A program made the translations under genes and the position numbers. Under the pieces are notes generated by a model. It searched no databases, was not told where the DNA came from, and worked only from the letters and a program-made list of their open reading frames with translations. A stretch of DNA of 28,274 nucleotides, from the NCBI GenBank assembly GCA_015501055.1, contig JADNYV010000442.1, forward strand, positions 1 through 28,274. The letters run 5' to 3'. Of the stretch, positions 8,940 through 18,530 are shown one piece after another (positions within the stretch are counted from its first letter, which is position 1; the number at the start of each line of letters is the position of its first letter). This DNA comes from Mucidula mucida. Taxonomy: Eukaryota; Basidiomycota; Agaricomycetes; Agaricales; Physalacriaceae.

Positions 8940-9901
8940 AAACATAGACTCAAGCATTGTTTCGAATCTTTTCTAATGGAATATAGTACCCAACATTCAG
9001 TCTCATTCCTAGCTCGACAGCGGTGTTGAGGGGCGAATTTCAGATATAAATAAAACCATAAGAGGGAAGAGGGAGGGAGAGAAAGAAAGAGTATGCACCC
9101 ACTGCGATCATATCAATACAACCTCACGTTTACTATTTAGACCTCCTGTGACTTTGATTGAACACACCGCGCTGATCATAGGGCATCCTTCGACCTTTCG
9201 AGCCAGATATCGTGGGTTGAGCGCGCGCAATCCCCATCAAGCTCCAGAAAACGATAACATAATTGACTCCAGCAGTTCATCCGACCCACAAGTAGATGTG
9301 AACCCAAAGTTGTCCTAGCCAAATTCGTCGTCGGATGTTCGAGCATTGTGACTTATTCTCCAGCATTGGTGGGATCCGCGCTCAAGCCGACCGACAAAGA
9401 TGGCACGAGAGCGAAGCGCTCTCTTCAACACTTTCGACATGCCCAGAGATCTAGATAACCACCCAACTCGTGTTCTTTATAGAGACGCGTAAGATTCAAA
9501 CCACGATGCCTCCCTCTTCCCTCATCGAAATGGGAACCAATACTATATATATATTCCAAGTGGACATTTTCTGTAGATCTGCTGCATTCATGTATGGCAC
9601 GTATTCCTACGTTACAGGGAGTGTCGTAGATACAATTGTAGATACATAACGGCATCTAAAGTGTTTTCGTCTTGGTCAATAATTGGGCTGCAAAGCCCGC
9701 AGTCGAAATTCGCTGCCGCACGTTACCGCGCAGTTTCTCACGACGACTAATTTGACAATGGCGTCGACGTGTCGCCCTTGGGCCTTTACTTTATCGTTAT
9801 TTTCTTCATTCTGCGTCTTTTGGCGACACTGCCATAGGTAAGAGCGAGACTGACCTGTTTTGTGCTAGAATTGGCTGAAACGCATGCAGTGGGCGCCTTG
9901 A
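8940..9901. other. Intergenic region upstream of ALG5
   Basis: No gene was recognised. A purine-only tract of G and A lies at about 9061-9092 (AGAGGGAAGAGGGAGGGAG followed by GAAA repeats). A TATATATATA run is found near 9544. The last 150 bases before the ALG5 start presumably hold its promoter, but no clear TATA box is seen. Confidence 0.45.
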
Positions 9902-11025
9902 ATGGACTCCTCCACTATCCTCTACACGGCCGCAGCAGTGCTCGCAGGCGGTTTGGCCACGGTGAGCACTGTTTCCAGCTATTTCCTATGATGAGCCCCG
10001 TTTCATCCTTGTTCTTCGAGCTGCGGGCCGTCGTTCGCGACGTGCGCCGTGGTGCAGACGACAATATTGGGTCAGGCTTTGCCCTGTACTGATATACCAC
10101 TCCTTGTCCAACGTCGTTGGCAGTTGCTGAATTACTCACAGGCATACGCTCTGCTCGTTATATGGACCCCAGCGCCCATCGTTACCCATGATTCCGAGAA
10201 GAAATACCGCTCCATCAAGTCACCGACGACGCCAAAGCCACTCTCGCGACTATCAGAGCCGAGCACCGTCGACCTTGCCGTCGTGATTCCTGCGTTCAAC
10301 GAGACCGAAAGGCTCCCACTCATGCTGTCGTCAGCCATCGACCACCTCACGTCCAACAACCTCCACTCATTCGAGATCCTCATCGTAGACGACGGCTCTA
10401 CTGACGATACCAGCGCAGCATCGCTCAAACTGGCCGCCAAATACCCCACCTGTGATATCCGCATAGTCACGCTGGAAAAGAATCTGGGCAAGGGAGGCGC
10501 GGTGCGCCATGGGATGCTCTATTCCAGCGGGGAACGTTTATTGATGGTCGACGCGGACGGCGCTAGTCGGTTCAATGACCTCGAGTTGTTATGGACCGCC
10601 ATGGACGAGATCGCACCCAACAAGGGCGCTGGCGTCGTTGTTGGCAGCCGAGCCCATCTCGTCAAAACAGAGGCTGTTGTAAAGGTATGTGTCCTTCCAA
10701 TCCATCACCCTTCTTCTTAAGCTCGTTCTAGCGATCCTTCATCCGGAACGTCCTAATGTATGGTCTGCACACCATCTTGCGTATCGTTGGCGTTGGTCAT
10801 ATCCGCGACACGCAGTGTGGCTTCAAGCTTTTCTCGCGTGCTGCGGCGCAGCAGATATTTCCTTTGCAACATCTCTCGACATGGATATTCGACGTCGAGC
10901 TGTTGCTACTCGCTAAACAGCTGCGGATACCGGTTGCAGAGGTGCCTATAGATTGGCATGAGGTTCCAGGGAGCAAGCTGAACGTCGTCACTGCGTCGTT
11001 GCAGATGCTCAAGGATCTCTGGTAG
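9902..11025 (+). CDS. ALG5: Dolichyl-phosphate beta-glucosyltransferase
   Basis: The enzyme transfers glucose from UDP-glucose to dolichyl phosphate on the cytosolic face of the ER, giving the donor for the last three glucoses of the N-glycan precursor. The exons are 9902-9961, 10142-10684 and 10732-11025, in phase 0. The first 32 residues form a membrane anchor (AAAVLAGGLAT joined to AYALLVIWTPAP). GT2 motifs follow: VVIPAFNE (67-74), VDDGSTDDT (102-110), LEKNLGKGGAVRHG (131-144), VDADGA (156-161) and GSRAHL (188-193). The family hallmark RDTQCGFKLF is at 226-235 and STWIFDVELL follows. The first intron is long (180 bases); its acceptor was chosen because it keeps the anchor hydrophobic. The frame ends at residue 298, but a neighbouring frame encodes 17 more residues that look like the family's normal C-terminus. 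Confidence 0.93.
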
Positions 11026-11078
11026 TACGAGCAAATTTCCTCCTTGGACGGTGGACGGTGAAGCTCAAGTCGCAATGA
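11025..11078 (+). other. Out-of-frame C-terminal tail of ALG5
   Basis: Starting in the next frame at the ALG5 stop, this encodes VRANFLLGRWTVKLKSQ and then TGA. ALG5 proteins end with a similar segment after KDL (Arg, then a hydrophobic pair, then GxW). A single missing base near 11023-11025 would explain it. A sequencing error or a true truncated allele are both possible. Confidence 0.7.
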
Positions 11079-11337
11079 CGAGGGTTTCCCAACTATTGTA
11101 TTTATATGCGCCGCAATCGTATTGTCTTTCAATCCCCTCGCAGTGCTTCAGGCTATATGCTTCGCCTGGGCTTAGTGGGTAGAGACATTGGGATCGGTGA
11201 GAATGTATTTGCATTCCAAACTGCCCGGACATGGTAGCTAAAGGTATAAACTATCATCGTCGGCTCTGTGAAGGATGAACGAGGCAATGCCGTTGACTGG
11301 TGGTAATGACCCTCGTTGTCAAAGAAGTGGCAGCCTA

Positions 11338-11453
11338 ACTAGTTGGTATGAACGCTTCGTACGGCGTTCCTGCTTTCGTCCGTACAACGCTTCCATTGGC
11401 TGAGTCACTGACTGGGAACGGGTTGCACTCACGACTTCGTAAAATTCTCCATC
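11338..11453. repeat. Dispersed inverted repeat, right arm
   Basis: This is the reverse complement of the first 118 bases of the window. On the minus strand it lies inside an 86-codon open frame (11579-11319) with GEFYEVVSATRSQSVTQPME, so the repeat may descend from a coding exon. No domain was recognised. Confidence 0.8.
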
Positions 11454-12689
11454 TACGAGACGGGCATAGGTGGAAGACAGTATTGGCGAATCTATACACC
11501 GACCGGTCGGTTCAGGATGCGCTGTCCAGATCATGGGGCGCCCCCATCGACACAGCTGACGACGACGATTGATAGGCAAAGCGCTTCGGACGCTAGATGT
11601 TGAAGTTGGTAGAGTATCGTGTATCTCACTGCCGTCACCAAGGGCGGATACACATGGTCGCTGGTGTCGCGGTAAGCTGTTCTGAATTGCACACCCCGCC
11701 CACAGTGCCCTCGAAGAAGCCTGATCTCTTGTCTTTGCAGCCCATGTTCATCGAATTACTTCTACTTAACGACCCCTGGCCATTAAAACTTCAGGGAAGT
11801 ATGGGTCGGACACAAATGACAGAGCTGTTACTATTCCCGGGCCAGAGGTTCTTGGCTGTAGTCTATGGGTGCCTGCACAACTCGCACATTCAACTCAACG
11901 GGTGCATACAAGGGTAAATACTTAGCAATCAGCGATGAGCTATATATCCATAGGTCGCTCAAGAGGATATTTTGCTAGGCCTTAAGCCCTGCGCTGCCTG
12001 GTACACCTACTTTGGAGGTAGCTACATAAGTACTACTCAGAGTGGCACCGCCATACGTTCCGCCGCTGCAGTCATAGCGGTCTGAAAAGACAGGTACAGA
12101 CGCGTTCCCGAGCTGCAGAAAACCCCAGCTGGTCTGCCTCACAAAGAAGGGTTTGTCGTGCTGTAGGCGTAGAGTCGTGGTGCAGTAGCATCATGAGAGT
12201 TAGATACACTCTGCGTCTTAGCACGCCTGCACCCAGGATTGTGCGCTCCACCGGTGATACAACAGTCAGACCGCACAGTCTGCAGAGGAACGAATTAAAA
12301 GTAGATGAACATGTCGATCGGCTTAACCAAGCTGCTCTTGAACAAGCGGGTGTCGGAGAACAAGAGCCGAACATGATGCAAAGGTAGTGCCTTATGTAGA
12401 TTGGCCGTCAGGACAACTTAGCAGTCGGTTCTACAGTAGGTACATCAGACGTATCAATCTTGTACTGTGCTAGACCAACATGACAAGCTATTTTCATTGT
12501 CAATGTCTCCACATTAGCGGTAGCCCGAGGTCAAAGATCCAAAGGTGTACCAGAGCTCTTGAAGAAGAACTTAGACGATGGATACAGTCACCGAGTGTCA
12601 GGCTGGCAAATACTTTGTTTAGCAATTATCGTGATAGACGGAGCGCTACCAGCGGCGGACTGGTGTAACTCGGCCATGAAGAGGCGCAG
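11454..12689. other. Region without a recognisable gene
   Basis: Open frames at 11597-11917 (106 codons, plus; it contains a removable 66-base intron-like segment GTAAGC...TTTGCAG without changing frame) and 12193-12387 (64 codons, plus) have no motifs I know. They could be exons of an uncharacterised gene or chance. Confidence 0.35.
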
Positions 12690-12920
12690 ATGTGCAAGTC
12701 CGACTACACTTGCAGAGGCAAAGTGGATTATAAAGGTGGCGCAGAGGCGCGCGCCAGGCCAAATTTGCAGAGGCGAAGTGGGTATCATGCCGTATCCGTA
12801 ACTCTTTATGTTGGCGATGATGGGGGCCCGAAGAAAAGAGAAATTGGATTTGTCGATAGCGGCCTGACTAGGCATATTTGTAGCAATGATGGTAGGACAA
12901 CTAGGAAGGGACTTTGTTGA
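12690..12920 (+). pseudogene. Possible Ty1/Copia-type protease remnant
   Basis: The frame encodes REIGFVDSGLTRHICSNDG at about 12834-12893. Copia-type gag-pol proteases carry DSGA followed by a His-Ile/Met pair and Cys or Ser, so VDSGLTRHICSND fits except for Leu replacing the usual Ala. No adjoining integrase or reverse transcriptase was found, and the upstream residues lack a clear zinc knuckle. If real it is a small fragment; chance resemblance cannot be excluded. Confidence 0.35.
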
Positions 12921-13000
12921 AGAGCTAATTGTGCATCACGTGATGGGTTGAACGCAAAAGTTCACACGCGCCCCCGCTTAGCGCTCAACACATTACAACA

Positions 13001-13159
13001 ATGTCATCAAAAGTCCCGTTTGTCGCACTAGCAACAGCTATTGCTACCATAGCTTGCTGCTCTTTGACGCGCTACCAGTGGCTTAAGCCACATTGCAAAC
13101 ACGTCTCTCGCTTATTGGTACTTCTCGCGGATTTTGTTCATCCCCCGAACCAACAATAA
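13001..13159 (+). CDS. Hypothetical 52-residue protein
   Basis: The ATG follows CATTACAACA, a reasonable fungal start context. The peptide begins MSSKVPFVALATAIATIACC, which resembles a signal peptide or membrane anchor, then turns basic (RYQWLKPHCKHVSR). No family was recognised. It lies upstream of a repeat and an LTR, so it may be the first exon of a gene whose rest was displaced, or simply chance. Confidence 0.2.
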   Translation: MSSKVPFVALATAIATIACCSLTRYQWLKPHCKHVSRLLVLLADFVHPPNQQ

Positions 13160-13380
13160 CAATGTGTATAGCTTCCTCACAACTTGTTCTCTTGGCACTA
13201 TGCTGAAGTAGACCAAAGACTCTTGCCCTATCCTGTGGGCAATCATGCGCGATGCTGGCTTTTGGGAAGAATTTGGCTAGTGGCTTCCTCACTCAGAAAA
13301 CAGTGTCGTTCTATGTGCGTACAATCAGTGGGGACTCCCTAGAATCACTCTGGAACATCATTTCTTCCCATCTTATCTTG

Positions 13381-13452
13381 CTGAAGGGGATGATCTGACA
13401 ATCTTTTTTTTTAAAAGTAGGCATCCTTGTTTACACAATTCTAGTGGCACAT
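13381..13452. repeat. 72-bp dispersed repeat, copy 1
   Basis: It matches 23658-23729 without gaps, with roughly 85 to 90 percent of bases identical by eye, and includes a T run of nine bases, AAAGTAGGC and CAATTCTAGTGGCACAT. This copy ends where a family A LTR begins. In the other copy the repeat leads into a kinase-like pseudogene, so it may be that gene family's upstream region. Confidence 0.75.
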
Positions 13453-13982
13453 TGTTATGAATTGCCATATTTTCACACTTTCACATCTTATCATATCTTA
13501 TCGGGGGCCTTGACTTATCAACCAACGGACTGTTTCATCATCTGTTTCGTCACCGATCATACTCCTGTTCATTACCGAAGCCGTACTTATGTCGGACACA
13601 CACCTAACACATGGATGACATCATACATGCCGATACCTCATGGACTTCCTATTGTATACACGCCACCGACACTCGTAGCACACATGGTTGTTTCAGTATT
13701 ATTGCTTACATGCAGTTACCACTCGTATTTAATGGTTTCACGGACTAGTAGCATATAACACTGGGTCAAGGGCGTGGAGTTATCCCTAGCGGAAACATGT
13801 ATGGACAAGGAGTCCCAAACACAGGCTTACTAGTATATAAGCAGTAGTGCAGTATCATTGTACTTTAGTTCCGATCTCGTTTATACACCTGGCCTAGCCT
13901 AGTCTTACAAACACGAACGTTTTCTTCTTTAGTTCTTGCTGTGGTACCTGGTTGAGTCTTGTGGCTTAGTCAGTTGCTAACA
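13453..13982 (+). mobile_element. LTR of Gypsy family A (unpaired)
   Basis: The 530-bp LTR, TGTTATGAATTGCC to CAGTTGCTAACA, is colinear with the copies at 4199, 21717 and 24447. The preceding bases are CACAT and the following ones GAAGA, so there is no duplication. It is either the 5' LTR of an element whose body was deleted, or a solo LTR with one flank lost in a rearrangement. Confidence 0.92.
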
Positions 13983-14411
13983 GAAGATTGGAACTACTTT
14001 CTACCACCTACCACACATCCCTGATCGTCGATCAGCACTTCGCTGTTTGATCATCGCACATTCCCCTATTCCCTTTCCCTGTTTACAGATCGACGGATTT
14101 CTAATTCCAGCGCACGTCCGCATACATGTGTATTGGTCCCAGTAGCGCTGGCTAACAGTTAGAGATAACTGCCTCGGGTGCTGGAAGTAGCCGCTCTCAC
14201 GAGAACGAACTTTTGGCAGTTGCACTTCAGTGGGCGCTGTTTACGGGTCAATCCCCATTCCCAGGAAAACTTTTGCTTACCTCACACCAGAAGGACGTTG
14301 GCTGGGCAACTGCGAACTTGTGACGAGCTCTTGGGCTCCGTAGATACGTAGTCAGTAGTCAGTAAAATAGCGTAGACAGTTATAATACCTACCTACATTA
14401 CTTACCTTACA
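13983..14411 (+). mobile_element. Putative 3' portion of the 5' LTR of family C
   Basis: The segment lies directly upstream of the family C gag leader and ends in CCTTACA, which is the inverted partner of TGTAAGG, the start of the family C LTR at 20518. The two LTR pieces do not overlap in sequence, so the assignment cannot be confirmed here. The left end is cut by the family A LTR. No gene was recognised. Confidence 0.3.
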
Positions 14412-14564
14412 ATACACATCACCATTCCCCACCCTATCAAGCCCTGGATTCTCTTGCAGATCTAGGTGATTCCTCCTTATTCATCCAAACCTCTATTCCC
14501 TCACCCGTTTCATCCAAACCCGCATCACCCCTTTCACTCTCTGATTCCCTCACCCCGATTCACC

Positions 14565-15479
14565 ATGTCCAACAAAGCACCTGAACCTGCTTATCACACT
14601 GATGCCGAACCCAAAGGCCAATCCCTTGTCAACAAGCCTTATGACTATGACGGGGATAAGACCAAGTACAAGAGCTGGTGGCGATCAATGTTCACATACA
14701 TCCGTAACAAGAAGAACAACATCACATCTGACTCCGAAAGGATCAATGTTGTTCTCTCCTACATCCGAGGAGATCACATTGATGCATGGGTCCAGAATTA
14801 CTCGGACTAGAACTTCAGCCAGAAACAAGAGGAATGGAGAGTCTCCTAGGCGCAGTTCAAGGAGCACTTGAAGGAGCAATTTGTGGATTCCAACCTCGCA
14901 CGAGATGCGCAAGACCAGATCAAGCGGTTGCGCCAGGGGCAAGACATCACTCAAGATTTTTGCTAGAAGTTTGAGATCCTGCTCACTCAGGCAGGATACT
15001 CAAAGAATAACCCATATGTTGTGCGTCTTCTCGAGACCAACGTCAACAAGAAGATTGTTGACCAGATCTATGGCAGCCGAGACGGATTGCCGGAAGAATA
15101 CGAAGATTGAAAGAAACAGATCATTCAGATTGATCAGCTGTGGAGGAGGCGGATGGCGAGCAAGAGGCCCGGAATGCAATCCCGGCCCCAGGCTCCGCAG
15201 ATGACTCCATCAAGAGCCAACCCAATGAACCCACCCTTGCCGCCAATTACGCAACAAGATGCCACCAGCGTTACCTATGGAGGAGCCGGCAGGCCAATGG
15301 ACATTGACAATGCATGTTGAAGGGGACTCTGTTTCAGCTATGGCAAACACAGCCACATCAGCAGGTTCTGTCCCAAGAAAGGTTGAACCCAGCAGATTTA
15401 GGATCTATGGACTAAAATGGACAATGAGGAGAAGAAGAAGTTGGTCGAAGAGTTGGGTTTTGCAAAGCTCCCACAGTAG
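14565..15479 (+). pseudogene. Gag of Gypsy family C, with seven internal stops
   Basis: The ATG in CACCATGTCC opens a frame that remains recognisable for 304 codons. It has a capsid-type start (YDGDKTKYKSWWRSMFTYI) and ends with a zinc knuckle, LCFSYGKHSHISRFC, in which the second Cys (codon at 15339) has become Tyr. In-frame stops are at 14808, 14847, 14964, 15108, 15318, 15384 and 15399, all TAG or TGA and each one transition from Gln, Arg or Trp. There is no frameshift within gag. The TAG at 15477 may be the genuine gag terminator, because the pol frame is entered just upstream. Confidence 0.85.
15455..15461 (+). promoter_or_regulatory. Candidate -1 ribosomal frameshift heptamer GGGTTTT
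   Basis: In the gag frame the heptamer reads G GGT TTT, fitting the X XXY YYZ slippery pattern. The pol reading frame lies in the -1 frame, is open from this point, and the gag stop follows 16 bases later. The downstream structure was not examined. Confidence 0.5.
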
Positions 15480-17042
15480 ACGCAGTCCTGCCGGAGCAGC
15501 CATTAAGGGAAAAGTTGTCAGATGCAGAATCTATTTATAGTACTGGTACTGATATGCCTAAAATATCATTGACAACTTCACCAACAAAACCTGCGGTCTG
15601 TGACTTCCCCAACGCCAAAGACTACGAGGAGAGAACCCTCAAATGGTGTATTTGTTGGAGTCGTGAACACCCAGAGGGTCTTGAGAACCTGCGCCCAGGC
15701 AAGGAAATGAACGGTCCTTTGCGCAGGCCCGACTTGCTGTATGCCAAGCGCAAATACAAATCTTTGGGTGGGAATAATTGGCCCCAAGCGCTGCCTGCTT
15801 GCGCTACTAATAACCTCAAACGGCCTGCTGCCTCCTCGAACAACACATTTGCAAACAGCTCAAACCGCTTCCCGGTAGCAGCAGTTATCCAAAGACAGAC
15901 AATGGCTGACCTGCAGAATCACCAATTCATGCCGTACCAGCCCAATGACGATTACTCGTCTGAGTCCAATTCAGACCCAATCTCACTGTATTCCCCTCCG
16001 CCGCGCAACACTCGTCGCCGCGAGTACGTCTTGCCTGTCATGCATCGTGAGTGTGGTTGCTCCATGGACCGCATTTGCCTATCCCGGTCTTTCTTGGAAT
16101 TGCGTGGGCAGACTTTGAGGGCTTCTTCATGTGCGCCTTCCCTGATGAGGGGACATGGAAACGACAATGTGGGTGCAAGTGTCTCTAACATGGGCCAACA
16201 CTCCTTCTCTCGAGGACATCAAGAAATTTGTTGTCATTCCAATTCGAACTTGAGGTGCCGCTCTCCTTCCAGAAAGCGAAGCGTAAGGTTGTTCACGCTG
16301 CCCCCTGATCTTGACAACCATACCCCTAGCAACATCGAGAACGAGATTTACTCCATGCAGGGTGGAAGGGACGATGAAAGCAACAAAGGCAAAGAGAAGG
16401 AAGTGAACGATGCTGACGAGGAAGAAGAGGTAGTGACCCAGCTGCGCAGGTTGGAACGCACCACTATCAAGGACGCCAATGAGGACAATGTAAATGTAAG
16501 TCCTGTTGCTGCTGTTATGTCTTCCTCGCCAACGGCACCACTGTCTTCACCACAAATGGTATGGACCTGTTCTGTTGATGACTTCACTCCCGGTGCCGTT
16601 GGTCCCGCTCAGATTAACACCTTGATTGACCATAGTTCTTCCTTAGTGCTAATTGACGAATTGCTTGTAACATGCTTATTGCTGAAACAAACCAACTACG
16701 AACACCAATAATTATCGATACTGCCCTGAAACAGAACAACGACTCCTCAGCTCTTACCGATTATGTTAAGCTTTGATGCCACAATATTAATAATTTTTGG
16801 ACTTCTCGTACTATTAAGGCCATTGTGGCCCCCTCCCTTTGTTTGCCGATAATACTAGGCCTTCCTTTCCTTGAGCATAACCACATCGTTGTCGACACCA
16901 CTTACAGAACTGCTGTACATTTTGATTCTGGCTTTGACCTACTACATCCCTATTTCCCGCTTCCGCCTGACTACATACCTATGTTTAAAGAGAAATTGTG
17001 TACAACCGAGCATGACTTCTGTAGCTTCATAGACAAGTTAAA
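15458..17042 (+). pseudogene. Pol N-terminal region and aspartic protease, Gypsy family C
   Basis: The pol frame runs open to 16711 through a long linker rich in Ser, Asn and Arg with an acidic patch (DADEEEEVV). It then reaches the retropepsin motif: NTLIDHSSSLVLIDELL, where Asp-His-Ser replaces the usual Asp-Ser/Thr-Gly. A one-base frameshift near 16672 moves the rest into another frame, with a TGA near 16776, and ILGLPFLEHNHIVVD, the conserved C-terminal part of the protease, follows at about 16846. It is clearly related to basidiomycete Gypsy proteases and no longer translatable. Confidence 0.7.
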
Positions 17043-17048
17043 GAACTT

Positions 17049-17995
17049 TTGTGTACGACCCGAGTTTATATTGATAGTGTGTGTGAACCAGTAATTGAGT
17101 ACAATGTGATTGCTGCGGTGAGAGCATGTATCAAAGAGTTAGCCAAAACATCTAGACTAGAAGAACTGGTGCAGAAGGTCAAGGATGACTACAAGAATGT
17201 TTTCCAGCCCTTGCCTGACTTTGACAAGATGCCAAACAACGTTACTTGTAAAATCAAGCTGAAGGACGTGTATCTGTTCATCTCTTCACGTACTTATCCA
17301 TGCCCGAGGAAGTATTGCGAGGCCTGGCGCACCCTGCTAAATCAACATCTAGATGCTGGTCGCATACAACCCTCTTCCTCGAGTTTCGCGTCACCCGCCT
17401 TTCTGGTGCTTAAATCAGATCCTTCCATCCTCCCGCATTGGGTGAATGATTACCGCCAACTGAACGCGAATATAAAAACAGACCGCTACCCTTTGCCGCG
17501 GGTAGATGACATTCTGGAAGACACCGCGAGAGGGAATATTTGGTCTAAGTTAGATATGACGAATTTGTTTTTCCACACAAAGATGGATGAAGATTCTATT
17601 GAGTTTACGGCAATAACGACACCTTTCGGTCTCTACGAGTGGCTGGTACAGTACACCAGAAACATGTGAATAACGCCCTATGCGAGTACATCAGAAAATT
17701 CTATCACATTTACCTAGACAACATTATCATCTGGTCTGATAATATTGAAGAACACACCAAACACATTAGACTTATTATGGACGCCTTGAGGAAACACCAA
17801 CTATACTGCAACCCAAAGAAATCAAAGTTCTATCTATATGAAGTGGAGTTCCTCAGACACCGCATATTATGTTGCGGCATCAAGCCGGATAACAGCAAAG
17901 TGGCACAGATTGTTGACTGGCCTGAACCCAAGTTGCCTGGCAATGTGCAAAAGTTCCTGGCGTTATCTCGTGTCCTTCCTACCAAAGCTGGCTGA
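17049..17995 (+). pseudogene. Reverse transcriptase, Gypsy family C
   Basis: Conserved blocks appear in order: SSSFASPAFLVLKSD, NDYRQLNANIKTDRYPLP, the first catalytic Asp in SKLDMTNLFF, and FGLYEWLV. A small deletion and frame change near 17650 removes the block before VHQKHVNNALCEYI. The catalytic YLDD box is YLDN (HIYLDNIIIW, Asn codon at 17720), a G-to-A change that would abolish activity. The segment ends with a further frameshift near 17970. Confidence 0.88.
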
Positions 17996-18530
17996 ACATA
18001 CCGCTGTGTTAAACAAGCTCACCGGATTGAAGGACCATCAATGGCCTGGGTGGACTGACGTGCATCATGAAGCCTTCCTTGCAATCAAGAAGTTGGTCCT
18101 GTCAGCAGACTGTCTGACGGTAATTGACCACAAAAACCCTGGCGACAATAAGATTTGGGTGACTTGTGAGGCATCCAACGTCCGCACGAGCGCTGTCTTG
18201 TCTTTCGGTCCAACTTAGGAAACCGCCAGACCGGTTGCCTCCGATTCCGTACAGTTGAAGGGTGCACAGCTAAATTACCCTGTACATGAAAAGGAGCTAC
18301 TCATGATTGTTAGAGCATGCCAGAAATGGAGAGCAGACTTGCTCGGCTCTAGATTTGAGGTCTACAGTGACCACAAAACGTTGGAAAACTTTGAAGGGTA
18401 GAAAAACTTATCACAATGTCAGGCTTGATGGATGGAAGAACTATCACAGTTTGAATTAGCGATCAGCTATATCAAAGGCAAAGACAACACAGTGGCAGAC
18501 GCGCTATTAAGGCTACCACCAGACCAATCA
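17996..18530 (+). pseudogene. RNase H domain, Gypsy family C
   Basis: Recognisable blocks are GWTDVHHEAFLAIKKL, NKIWVTCEASNVRTSA (Asp to Glu at the first catalytic position), PVHEKELLMIVRA (catalytic Glu), VYSDHKTLENF (catalytic Asp) and KGKDNTVADAL. Stops replace residues at 18216, 18399 and 18426. The domain joins the reverse transcriptase by a frameshift. Confidence 0.82.

Noticed and set aside
9061..9092. Purine-only tract upstream of ALG5
   Set aside because: Simple low-complexity sequence; no evidence of a regulatory role.
11673..11741. Intron-like GTAAGC...TTTGCAG segment in a 106-codon frame
   Set aside because: The frame is open with or without removal, and neither version resembles a known protein.
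12193..12387. 64-codon plus-strand frame
   Set aside because: No motif, no splice partner, and a minus-strand frame of similar quality overlaps it.
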